Source: Hydrangea macrophylla (taxonomy: Eukaryota; Streptophyta; Magnoliopsida; Cornales; Hydrangeaceae). Taken from it: a stretch of DNA of 64,000 nt. The notes under the pieces were generated by a model that did no database searches, was not told where the DNA came from, and was given only the letters and a program-made list of their open reading frames with translations. The position numbers were made by a program, and so were the translations under genes. Shown here one piece after another: positions 33,691 through 44,531 of the stretch (the first letter of the stretch is position 1; every line of letters starts with the position of its first letter). The stretch spans positions 28,562,501 to 28,626,500 of the forward strand of contig CM066988.1 of assembly GCA_033977485.1 (NCBI GenBank). Direction: 5' to 3'.

Positions 33691-36360
33691 CAGAAATGCC
33701 TAGTATGGTATGAATTCTACAACAATTGATTCACTAGAAGGATATGATACATAAGAAATCTGAGATGGACAAGTTCTATGTCAAAGGTAAATTTCAAAAA
33801 GCACAATCACATACCAACATGCGACACGTTATGAAAGATTGGGTGATAAACTATTCAATTTGTAGTTTTGGAGACTGAGAATTCGATTTGTAGTTTCATG
33901 AACACTTGTTAGAAATTAATTTTCTTATTCTTACAATAGAAAAGAGTTTTCATCGCAAAGTTGATGAAAGAACACAATTTCCACCTAGGAGCTGCTGGTT
34001 AGTTAATGCATAGACATCAAGGATTAGTTTTATGATATACACTCACTTGAGACTTGTCTTGGCAACTTGAATCCATATGAAATGGAGTGGTGTGTAACAC
34101 AAATCCCATGTTTTGACAAAAGATATATATTGCCTTACAACACTCTGTACATTCATTGACTTTGTTTCGTATCTTAGACACCAATATTTATTCCATAAAG
34201 TGAGAAAATAGATGTCTATGCTTAGTCAGAGGATTATCAAAGGGAAGTAGTAATTTAAAGACTAATTTTGGAACTTCCTTTTCAAAGCTCTGAAAAAAGC
34301 CAAAACTAATTTTTGATAGCATTATTTGCACACCAACAAATGAACAATGAACATGGTCCATATTAAGCAATATCAGAATTTTGCACAACTAATGAACATT
34401 GATTTTGGAACTTTTAAAGGTAATGATAGCCAAATAAAAAAAGTGAGTAGGCATCAAGCAACACAAGCCCTTTTGGGTTAGCTTCTTAAAATAATCACTT
34501 ATTAATACAAATTGGATATTTTAATAAAAGGAAAAAAAAAAAAAAAAGATGTACTCTAGGAAAAGGAATAATATCTTCCCAAAAACAGTGTGAAAAGCTA
34601 ATTTAAATGATCAAACTTTGGCCTCAGAAAGCTATCCCAAATGGGCTAGCTCTACATAGAAATGTATTTACCTTTGATAATATGTTCCAACATTGTCCAA
34701 CCTTACTTTTGTCACAAAGGTTCAAATTGTGATACTATTCTATTTGTACCTAATAATGGGAAATTAGTATTTTTATTAATTACTCCGTCATGGGTTACAA
34801 ATTCACGATCAAATGTATTGCTATCCATATTACCTGAAAACATTGTGTTGGTCATTTAAAAGTAGATAGTCTTTTATACCATAAATCAGTCAACAGACTT
34901 TCAGAGCATTTCATCCACAAAATTCAGGTTAATTACAACAAAATCCACAAAATTTCAGAGCATTTCATCAAGAGCAATCACAGCTAACAGAATGCTAATT
35001 CTTAATACTTAAAATGAACCGAACCGGTGCATAAAAGGATTTACAACTCTGCCAATCTATAGTTTGTAAACCTGATTAGGGAGGCTTAGAGTGTGAGGCA
35101 CAGTGACTGATAGTTTGCAAATCTTTTTCTCCACTTAATATGTGGTTTGAGATAGAATGATCAAATATTGAATACGGCTCTATTTGGTTCATGGATCTAG
35201 TGAGGGAAAAGAAAGGAATTAAGACACAAAGGAAGCAAAAATAAAATATAATGGGAAGCATATTAAAAATTCTGGATTTGTGAGTCACTTTCCTCCATTT
35301 TTTCTTGGGTCCCAATAACAGAAATTTTTAACTCTTCAGCATGGAGGAAAATACAAGGGAAAACTTAAGGGAACCTAGTTTTCCTTTATTTTCCAACAAT
35401 GAATCCGCAAACCAAAAAAGCCTAAACGGTCATAGTGACGGGGGAACTATTTTCCCCTAAATGCCGCTTCTAAGGGATCATTGCCAATAGTTTCACCGAG
35501 CTACATTGGTCATAGTGACTCCTACACTCTAGACTTCAAAACTCTCATTCTTAGAAAAGTATTAGCCTATATGAACACGCATTGTTCTCCCTCCCTTCCT
35601 TTTTTTCCAACCTCACGTGAATCTCATATACCTCTGGCACAAAATCACCGGTAATCAAGGCACAACTACTAGATCTTCTATACATTCCAATCTAATTATG
35701 CACACATTTGAACTTGGAGATCTTGTTGAGCAATAAAATTTTTAATGATCTCTCCCCCCCCCCCCTCCCCCAACCAAAAAAAAAAAAAAAGCAGAACATC
35801 ACTTTCCCTTACCTTGTTGAAATTTCAAACAAATTAGTTATTTCATAGGAACCATGTTGCATTGCAATTTGCAGAGCATTAAACATTAGGGCATTCAGGC
35901 TGAAGCGATAAATATTGGTTACTTTCTACCAATTTCAACTAAAACGTACTGAAATAAATTATAAAGATAAAAGGTACAAATCTTTTGTTAGACCGTTGAT
36001 CATGTGAGCTCCAAGGTGCAAAATTTTAGAAATGAACATAATTGTAGTACCTACAAAACCTGGGACACCCAAAATTTTAGAAATGACCATCAAAGAAAAA
36101 CTAGTCAATAACCACATCAAAAGATCTCACAACTGTCTATGGCATGATGATCTGCCAAATGCTGAAACAAAAATCAAAATATAATCTCAGAATTAGGGCT
36201 CTCCATGTTTGGCTTAGTGCCTTCAAATAGTTTAAGAATAGAGATGGAAAGACTAAATGTTTGGAAATTAGAAACATATAATCAAAAGGAAATTTTCAAA
36301 TCAATATCTTGTGAATCACCATCAAAAAGAAATTTCAAAAATCACAACTTTGCACAGATC
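33691..36360. other. CACTA interior, unassigned
   Basis: AT-rich sequence with homopolymer tracts (A-run near 34531-34548, C-run and A-run at 35752-35790). I found no gene, transposase motif or repeat pair. Short ORFs here have low complexity. Confidence 0.35.
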
Positions 36361-36763
36361 TAGAGTACTTGAGAGAGAAGGTGATGTAGAGAGAGAGAGG
36401 GAAAGAGGGTTACCGATGGGATTGTGTGGAGAGAGAGAGAGAGAGAGTAACAGGTGAGAGAGAGAGAGAGTACCTGAGAGGTGTTGGTGCAGTGGTTCCA
36501 TGGTGGTGGTTGGAGGTAGAGATAGGTGTGGTGGTGGTGGTGGTGGTCAGGCCGAGAGAGAAGAGAGGGGACAATCCGAGAGAAAGAAAATATTGCCGAG
36601 AGAGAAGAGAGGGGACGATGATCTGAGCAGCGGCGTGACCAGCAACGGCATGACCGACTTCTGATTGAAAAGGGAGAGCGAGCGATGGTGCCGGCGAGAG
36701 GGGAGTGTGTGGATGGTTAGGGGCGGCTAGGGTTCCTTGGTTTCAAAGTAAAATTCAGGGGAG

Positions 36764-36809
<46 letters not shown>

Positions 36810-36930
36810 ACAATGGAGTGTGAGGTTAGGGTTTGTTGTTCATGAGGTTAGAGAGGGTCTGTAACCCTTGTTGGATGAATAGACGAGGGAGGTAAACATT
36901 CTCTTTTATTCACAAAATTGCCACCGCGTG
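36361..36930 (-). other. CACTA right interior: GA-rich candidate leader/first exon
   Basis: GA-rich segments (36370-36480, 36765-36806 as a (GA)n run) and a more GC-rich stretch (36480-36720) lie just inside the right subterminal array. On the minus strand an ORF beginning MPLLVTPLLRSSS and rich in Ser/Thr/Pro could be a first exon, upstream of all the captured minus-strand exons. This role is inferred from position only. Confidence 0.3.
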
Positions 36931-36933
36931 TTT

Positions 36934-37223
36934 TTTTATGTCACTTTTGTTATCCCAACATATTTATGTCACTTGTTGAGAAAACCGACATAAAAAAGTT
37001 CCATTATTTATGTCATCTGACATAAAAACTAATGCATTTACGTCACTTCTTCAAAAATGACATAAAAACAGAGTTATTTATGTCACTTTTTTAACAAAGT
37101 GACATAACTACTTAAAAAACGACATAAAAAGCCTACACGAAAAAATATTATGTCACTCAAAATAAAAGTGACATAAAAATGATTTTAAAAGTGACATAAA
37201 TAGCGTTTTTCCTTGTAGTAGTG
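36934..37223. repeat. CACTA right subterminal array and terminal inverted repeat
   Basis: About ten GTGACATAAA/TTTATGTCAC motifs in both orientations lead to the terminus TTTTTCCTTGTAGTAGTG at 37223. On the minus strand that terminus is CACTACTACAAGGAAAAA, the canonical CACTA start. Confidence 0.9.
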
Positions 37224-38652
37224 TAGATAATAATTAACAACCACACAGGTGTTACCCACACACGTCACCACAAGATACAGGTGTCTCCTATTAGAAAATA
37301 TGGAAGATATGGCAGTGTGATATGATTTTAGAATATTACAGATTTGATGAGAGAGAATCGAGATGTTATGGGAAAATTTGAATATGTTAGCCATTGGGCT
37401 CGCTCTCGCAATAGTAATTGATCTGTCCGTAATATAATTAATATTTGTTATTGGTGTTCTGTAGTGAGAGAATAATACTGCTCAAAAAAAAAAATGAGGC
37501 GCATGCAAATACTGGACGAGTTTTGTGCAGTTAAAAGGTTCCCTGTTAGTACCCAAAACATGGTGTAAGCATTGAATTGGTTAGGAAGCATATGGCTTTG
37601 ACCAAATCCATATGAGATGCGGTCTGACCTGTGGGAGGGGTAGCCATATGATCCATGTTGCTTGATTGATTTTTCCACGGGATGCATGCAGCAACATGGG
37701 GTCATGGCAACTCATAGGTCCTACGTTTAAGTGTTTTTGGTTAATATCTTTTCTAACTAAACTTCCTATATGGAAGACGTCAATTTTTTTTTGCTATAAA
37801 TAAAATAAAATAAAATAAAAAGGGAAAGAGAAAAAAGAAAAAAGAAAAGGTTTCAGCACTTTGCTTGTTACGCTAAAGAGAAAGGTTTCTTAGCCAAGTT
37901 TTTTTTGGGGTAAATTTGGATTTTATAAGATATGTTATTTTCTCTCACCTTTTGGGTTGATATATATAAATAGATATTTATATCCTACCGTCACCAATTA
38001 ACGATGGACAGATTAAAAATCCTAGGGATCTTAAAATTAGTATTTGATTAATTATTTAATGTTTAAGATTTGCGCTATCTCGTGACGCAATTGCTTAATT
38101 TCTAGGGTGTTTAGGGTGTTTTGGACTTGTACCCATCTTCCTAGTGAGAGAGCGTGGTGGATCTATCCATGCAAAGACCTATATGTGTTATTGCATGTTA
38201 GTATGGGTGGGTCTTATTAAGGATTTGGTTTTTATGTGCATTTGGAGATGGGCTCTCATTGATGATAGAGACCGAAGACAAACTTATTATATAGAAAATA
38301 AGTGCAGCAACCCCATTTTTAGATTTGTATGTATTTTTTGAAAAGCCTTGTAAGGGGCTATGTTTTGTACGTATATTTTTATATAATGGGCCGTGTCTCT
38401 CATATGCTAATGAATATCAATAGGGGTTTTACTGGTAGACTCCACCCCATTTTGATTGGATGATTGAAATCATTAAAATTGTCTAAAAATCAATTAAAAA
38501 TAATGCTTTATCCCATGTAATAGAGTGATGATTACGAGCATAGCAGACTTTCGATCTCTATATGTGAGTAAAAGAATTAATTTTAATTAGATTTTGGGAT
38601 AAAATTTAATGTGTAATATGCTAATATCTCTCACGCAAATGAATAAAGTGAA
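37224..38652. other. Unassigned flank between CACTA and copia gag
   Basis: No recognisable gene. It includes a (AAAAT)n-like run near 37796-37820. A minus-strand ORF at 37448-37705 shows no family motif. I looked here for the 5' LTR and PBS of the copia element whose gag starts at 38653 and did not find them. Confidence 0.35.
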
Positions 38653-39465
38653 ATGGCCTCCAAGAACATTGTCACTGACCTCGTTATGGGAAAAAAATTG
38701 GATGCAAAAAATTATGATATTTGGAACAAGAAAATGTGGTATCTCCTCAATGAACAAGAAGTGCTTGAAACCTTTACTAATGAAATGACCTTCCATGAGA
38801 AAGGGAACACTTCCCAACACCACGGAAACATGGAAACCTATGGAAATTGGGTTTAAAAGGACCGTTGTGCGCGCTTTACTATGTTAAGAAGCATGCACAA
38901 CGACTTTATTGGTGAGTTTGAAAACTGCACCACTACCCAAGAAATGTGGAACTACTGTAAATTGCCTTCGGTGGCACAACGACAACTAGGTTGCGCATGT
39001 TAACTTTTAAGTTCGATAGCTATAAAAAGGACCCCAAATATTCCTTGATAGAACATTTGAGGGTCATGTCGGCTATGATACGCGACCTTAGGGCTGCCGA
39101 TAATGTCCTGACGGATGCGCAGCAAGTCTTAGCTATCCTTAGGTCTCTACTTGATTCTTGGGAGCAGTTTAAAGCTCACTATGATGCACAATGAAAATGT
39201 GAAAACATTTAACGATTTGTCGTGTCATCTTGAGCTTGAAGTCGAGTGCTAAGATGCTAGGCGGGGCGGCGATGCTTTCATGGATCAACCTAATCAGTGT
39301 AAGACAAGTGGGTCTAAGCGAAAAAGATAAGGTGGTGGGGGCAAAACAGGACAGGTTGGAGATAATGCACCAAATGGACGTGCTAAGCGTCGTACAGGTA
39401 AGAGAGGATGCAAAAAGGATAAGTCCAAGGTGATTTGCTACGACTGTCAAGAGATTGGATGCAAA
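38653..39465 (+). pseudogene. Ty1/copia gag (UBN2-type), broken
   Basis: It begins with an ATG and the typical copia gag opening (VMGKKLDAKNYDIWNKKMWYLL). It then continues past a stop at 38854-38856 through CARFTMLRSMHNDF and TTQEMWNYCK to KYSLIEHLRVMSAMIRDLRA and LRSLLDSWEQFKAHY. The end of a zinc knuckle (CYDCQEIG) appears near 39438, where the copia sequence stops and RTE LINE sequence takes over. Frameshifts occur near 38980 and 39195. It belongs with the copia pol at 55.3-56.6 kb. Confidence 0.85.
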
Positions 39466-39674
39466 AATGGACGTGCTAGCATATGATCTTGTAGTAGCAA
39501 ACACATTTTTTTAAAAAGAGGGAAGAACACTTGATAACCTTTAAGAGTGGATCTAATAGAAGCCAGATCGATTTGTTCCTTGTGAGAAAGGCAGACCGCT
39601 TAGCATGTAAAGAATGTAAGGTCATCCCAGGAGAGTGTTTAATGTCTCAACATAGACTTACTATTTTAGATATC
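39466..39674 (+). mobile_element. RTE-type LINE, left part (endonuclease end)
   Basis: After a frame break, the plus strand encodes the C-terminal part of an RTE endonuclease: AYDLVVANTFF, REEHLITFKSGSNRSQIDLF and CKVIPGECLMSQHRLTILDI. The end motif (SQIDLF) of the AP endonuclease is present. The sequence is interrupted at 39674 by the 13.46-kb LTR element and resumes at 53136. The upstream endonuclease is missing (5' truncation). Confidence 0.85.
39670..39674. repeat. Target-site duplication ATATC (left)
   Basis: ATATC directly precedes the 5' LTR (TGTAGACACC at 39675). The identical pentamer follows the 3' LTR at 53136-53140. Confidence 0.97.
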
Positions 39675-39965
39675 TGTAGACACCCCATTTTGTCGGCTAT
39701 CAAATTTAGGAGACCCATAGCTTGGTGGTTCACAATGATCGTAAAAGACTCAAAAGGACTCCTGGAAGTCAGCTCTATCTCTCAGAATGCTCAAAATGAC
39801 CAAAATGCCCCTAAAAGCCCGAAAACTCCCAGATTTGGTCCCAAAAGTTCTGGAAACATGCTACGTCGTAAGAAAAGTATTCAAGTGAGTTTTTAAGAGA
39901 AATCAGATGAAATCGTCGGCTCCCAGAGACCCCCGGAAGTCCCGGAAGTTCCCGAAAAGTCCCCG

Positions 39966-40182
39966 TTGACCGGTTTGACCAAGGTTTGACCAGGTTTGAC
40001 CAAGTTTGACCAAATTTGACCGAAATCGTCCGAATTCACCAGAATCATTCTAAATCATGAGAAAAGTATTAAAACAAGTTCCAAAAGAAAATCGAGCAAA
40101 AACATCAGCTCCCGGGAACTCCCGGAGGTTTCCAGAACTTCCCGGGAATCCCAGGTTTGACCAGTTTGACCGGAATTTGACT
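39966..40182 (+). promoter_or_regulatory. W-box arrays in the 5' LTR
   Basis: TTGACC cores start at 39966, 39975, 39986, 39996, 40006 and 40016, spaced 9-11 bp. A second group follows at 40157 and 40166 (TTGACC) and 40177 (TTGACT). All nine fit the WRKY W-box TTGAC[C/T]. They lie 560-780 bp upstream of the TATA-like box. The 3' LTR has the same sites at 50138-50193 and 50329-50354. Confidence 0.6.
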
Positions 40183-40543
40183 TTAGAACCGGGGCACCGT
40201 GACAATTTTCAAATATTTTTCATGGATACTAGAGGTCAACAGCTTTCCGACGGTATATCGCACATAATTTTCGGATTTAAAACGAGTTTATTATGAATTT
40301 CCAAAGGCGAAAAAGGCGATCAAATCGGCTTTTATCGCGAATACCGTAAAACTTTTCAAAGTGACCTATCCTCGAACTATTTTTTATGTAGAGTAGACTC
40401 CATTACCTTTCCAACGGTATATCACAACCTCAATTTGGAGTTCGTATGCATTTTCTGTGAATTTCGGACGAAATAGGGCCTTTTCGCGAATACCGGAACC
40501 TCTGGGGGGCCTAAACGTAATTTTCTGGGCTCCAGAGGAGCAC

Positions 40544-40753
40544 TGCCGCCGCGGCACTGGCCCACTGCCGCCGCGGCACTGGCCCAGTGCCGCCGCGGCA
40601 CTCAATCCTCGCAGAGTCCATTTTTGTAATTTTTTTGGGGGTCCAATTTGATTAATTGAAAGCCAAAACGACATAGTTTTATGTTCACAGTTGTTTGGGA
40701 CCAATGGGAGTACTTCTAAAACCCCAAAACCACCCCAAATTGGCCTATTTAAA
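40544..40753 (+). promoter_or_regulatory. Core promoter region: GC-rich triplet and TATA box
   Basis: Three tandem copies (about 21 bp each) containing GCCGCCGCGGCAC occupy about 40544-40602. They are a sharp GC island in otherwise AT-rich sequence. TATTTAAA follows at 40746-40753 and is the best candidate TATA box. The same arrangement recurs at 50716-50925. Confidence 0.55.
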
Positions 40754-42964
40754 CCCCCCATTGCTCTTCATTTTGGGGGGGCCAAGTGCAAAGCTTGAAA
40801 AGTTGTAGAGAAGAAGAGAGATAGAGATAGGTTTAGAAGAGAGAAAGGGAGCTTCTCCCATTGATTTTCCATAAAGAAAGTGAGTTTTAATCTTGTTTTC
40901 TTCCATTACCCTCATATACTTCACATTTCAAACACCCCCAATCACCATTCTTGAGCATTCTTGAGTTAGGAAGCTACTTCCATGTCCAAATGTCAAAACC
41001 TATGAGTGAAACACCAAGCTACAAGTCCAAAATCATGAATATCATCTATTGATTGCTATCTATTTACTTGCTTGTTTATATTATGTTCATCTCTTCTTAA
41101 TCTCATTTCTTTTTTATTTTCTTTATTTACTTACTAGTTCATCATCATCTAAGTGATGACATGAAGTTTGGGGTGAGTGAATCCTTATGGATAGTAGCTC
41201 TTGACCTCAAAAACATGTTTGATAGATGATGATCATAACCTCAATACTTCCAAGATGTTCTTGAAATGTATTGAAGTTATGTCCAAAATAAAAATGAATC
41301 TCTCCAATAATATTGGGAGTTCTTTGATGATTCAAGGTTGGATGAGGTTCTAAGTGGTCACATTGTCATCTCAAGAGTTTAAGTTCATGCTTTGAACATC
41401 TATTTCAAAACCCCCAATCAAGAACTCAAACTCTATTTCAAACCCAAATCCATTTTCTTCAAGAATGATCCAAAACAGTGAGCTGTTCAGATTCAAAGAT
41501 TTTGTTTGAATTAAATACTTGAGTTATGATGATGAAACCACTTGGACAATCTTCCTAAGACATCATAGTTTGTCCCCAATTTTTCCCATCAATTATAGAA
41601 ATGTGAAAGTATTTGTTTTGGATGTGAGAAGTTCATATTCATAATCTGCCTCTGTTCTCACAGAATGTTCACCCAACTTCTTACACTTATTCTGGATATT
41701 TTCATCACTGTACATATATCTTTTCTATTTTTTTTATAAAACTTGGGTGTCTTAGGAAACTTTTGGTATATAATGGGTCATCATAAACCTTTTCTTTGAT
41801 TTATGAAAAATCATACAAAATCAGTCAACAGTGCAGCTTTTGTTTCTGAGTCATGTGTGCATTCTGATTTATTTCTTTTAATCTGTGATAGCTATTGATG
41901 TTTGGCTTTTTGGGTTATTTTCTACACACAATAAGGATGATCTCTGATTTTTCTTACATTTTTCTAGGCACGTTTGACCTCCCATTATAATGTTACAAAG
42001 TAATACATGCAGTCTGTCCACTATTCACAGCAAGCACATTTCAACTTTCATTCTTTGATTTGATACTCATATGCATTCCAAATTAGCTCATATCTTAGGA
42101 AGTAGTTCATACTACATTTGTATATATCCCATGTTGATTTAATCCATTCATTCATGCACATTTTAGACTTCTAAGTCATTTTAGAAATCCATGTACACAA
42201 AACACACTACAACCTTTGCACATTTTAGATACATACATTGCATTCATGCAAGATTTGGGGTTTTTGTAACTCTTAATCTAAGAAGATTATAAGGAATGAA
42301 CTTGATCACACGTTCATGCTTCTCCTCGATCTAATCATCCTTTCTCATCCGTCCCGGGGATTGAGAGGTTTTCTTTTCTCAAAAGAATAACATGCATCAT
42401 GTTAACTTGCTAAGCATATTTTGATTTCTTTATTTATTTGTTTCAAGAACAATTCATGTCCCCTTTAGATTAAGGAAACTAATTACTCGATACATGATTA
42501 GACGATTTTTCCTAGGTTTATTTGTGTGATCTTTCACTTTACATTGCATGATATTTGACTTAGATCTTATGAATGATATTTTATCTTTTGATCTTCCATT
42601 TCAATTTTCTTATGTGATGTAATATACTATCATAGTATTATTTGTCGAACCATACATAGTATAAGATGATTATTTGGATGCTAATTGAGGCCCGTCGAAA
42701 GACGGGGCGAGTTGAGGGTGTTTTAGTCGTGACAAAGGCTCCTTCCTCTCTCGTACCAAAACCCCGAACCAAGTTCTTTGGTTATGAAGGGCCGGTGCCC
42801 TTATCCGCTTGGGTGAGTCAAAATTAGGTTTCTTGGTTCCTTAAAGACCAAGTGGCGACTCTGTATCTGTTTTCAACAGACCTTTCCTTTTCTTTGATTC
42901 AAATCAATTTCAAAACAATCTCAAACAAACAAGAGAGAAGTGGTCCGATTCCGCGTGTCCACAA

Positions 42965-42984
42965 TCTGGCGACTCCACTGGGGA
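42965..42984 (+). promoter_or_regulatory. Primer-binding site (tRNA not determined)
   Basis: One base after the LTR, TCTGGCGACTCCACTGGGGA contains a TGG start expected for pairing with a tRNA CCA end. The diverged LTR at 958 has the equivalent site. I did not assign the tRNA species. Confidence 0.7.
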
Positions 42985-43589
42985 TATTTATTTTCAAAAC
43001 AAAATAATACAGAGGTTTGACTCATAAGAAGCATCCTTAAAATCATCTTTTTACTGTGTCTGGTTCACCGCATTGCACTCTTGCATTTCCCCTCCCTCTG
43101 ACTGTGTCTGAAACGCGGCGCTGACATTGTTCAGGTCTTGCTGTGCCAGGGCACAAGTCACCGTTGATACTGTACCTTCCAAGGTATATCAAAAAGAGTA
43201 AAAACTTCCGTACTGTCTCCTTGACGGTATATTGGAACTCTCGTCAACGGACCCTCTTTGACTAAACCCAGCCTTTGCATATAGATTCCTGTAGAACCTT
43301 TCATAGGACTGTTCATTTATCTTTTCAGATAGGAAAATGTGATATAACTGTTGTATGCCCTGATGGGATTACCTGCGCGGTGTAGACGCTTATGTGGCAT
43401 GAGGCAGAACTTCTTTCTTATGATCCCCAAGGCAATCACTTACATGTGACCACATTGAGTGACCTGCCTAGGCACCATGGTAAGGAAGTCTGCTCCATCT
43501 TCACAAAGATATACACCGCAAGCCTTGTTTGTTGGTCCTAGGACATAGGAGTATGAAAACTAGCTAGACAGTATGATCACCATCATAAC

Positions 43590-44180
43590 CTGTTTCTCCC
43601 AGAAACTCTGTCCATATATCCCAGATATAACCATATTGTTCAGTTTCTCCTAGAAACTCTGTCCAGATATCCCAGATACACCCATATTAACCAATTTTTC
43701 CCAGAAACTCTGTCCAGATATCCCAGATATAACCATATTAACCAGTTTTTCCAAAAAAAAAAAAAAAAAAACTCTGTCTAAATCTCCCTGATTTCCCAGA
43801 TATACCAGTTTCTCCCAAAAAACTCTGTCCTATCTCCTAGAAACTTTATCCAAATTTCCTAGAAATATCCAAAGTACCTGTTTTCCCAGAAGCTCTGCCC
43901 AAATCTCCCAGATTCTCCAAAAATCCAACATCTCTGCCCAAATCACCCAGAAATGCCCAGATATACTTGTTTCCCCTGGAAACTCTATCCATATTTCTCA
44001 GAAATACCCAAAATACCAGTTTCTCCTAGAAGCTCAGTCCAAATCAACCAGAAATCCTTTTTTCTCCTAGAAACTCAAATGACTTCTAGAAATTTCTCCG
44101 AATCTTCCAAACCCATGTTTCTCCCAGAAACTCTATCCGAAATTCCCAAAGTATCCCGGAAATCCCTGTTATCCCTTGGT
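43590..44180 (+). repeat. 51-bp tandem repeat in the leader
   Basis: Units starting near GTTTCTCCCAGAAACTCTG recur at about 43592, 43643, 43694 and 43745, a 51-bp period. They then degenerate into shorter AGAAACTCTGTCC/CCAGAAAT units up to about 44180. An A-run interrupts at 43754-43771. Confidence 0.85.
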
Positions 44181-44531
44181 GATCATACTGGAAAGTAAGG
44201 TTAGCACACTCTGTATGGCTAGGACCTTATTTGTTTAACTTCTATCTGTTAGAAGTAGGGGCATCATATAGATTAGGGCTTGCATCCGCATGCTTGTCCC
44301 ATATGCATACACCATTCCTATCGGTCTTCACGCACTGTTTCAGTCAGGCTGTACACGAGTCAGTCCACGTCTGTTAACATCACTATAGTTGTCATCTCAA
44401 TCATCACTGTTAAAAGTCTAACACAGTCTTTTCACACCTATATGTCAGTACAAGTTTTGAGCACCCAGGATCTGCATTTGTGAGTCAGAGGATTAGGGAG
44501 TCACCTTGTCAGAATCACTCAAGTCAGCTTT

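Larger units (their letters stand above)
26469..37223. mobile_element. Non-autonomous CACTA (En/Spm-type) element with captured gene fragments
   Basis: The right end reads inward, on the minus strand, as CACTACTACAAGGAAAAACG. The left end is a degenerate version (CCATACTATAAGGAAAAAGG). Both are followed by dense subterminal repeats of GTGACATAAAT in both orientations (26483-27031 and 36934-37203), as in CACTA elements where the transposase binds such motifs. The 10.75-kb element contains no recognisable transposase ORF. It contains exons of unrelated host genes on the minus strand: alanyl-tRNA synthetase, an LRR protein and probably neutral ceramidase. A 3-bp target duplication was not convincing (TTC left, TAG right). 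Confidence 0.82.
39675..42963 (+). repeat. 5' LTR of the gag-only element
   Basis: 3,289 bp, TGTAGACACCCC ... GCGTGTCCACA. Landmarks are a W-box array at 39966-40021 with a second cluster at 40157-40182, triplicated GCCGCCGCGGCAC units at about 40544-40602, and a TATA-like TATTTAAA at 40746-40753. The downstream 2.2 kb is AT-rich R/U5-type sequence. The ORFs at 40057-40296 (plus) and 40384-40761 (minus) repeat exactly in the other LTR and have no family features. Confidence 0.97.

Noticed and set aside
37448..37705. 85-codon minus-strand ORF beginning MTPCCCMHPVEK
   Set aside because: No recognisable motif, no neighbouring coding exons and AT-rich surroundings; not enough support to call a gene.
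37224..38652. Search for the 5' LTR of the copia element
   Set aside because: No sequence like the 57687-58201 LTR and no PBS was found; GAATA at 38641 resembles the base following the 3' LTR but is too short to use.
40384..40761. 125-codon minus-strand ORF, repeated at 50556-50933
   Set aside because: It lies across the LTR promoter region and is present twice only because the LTRs are near-identical; no domain is visible.
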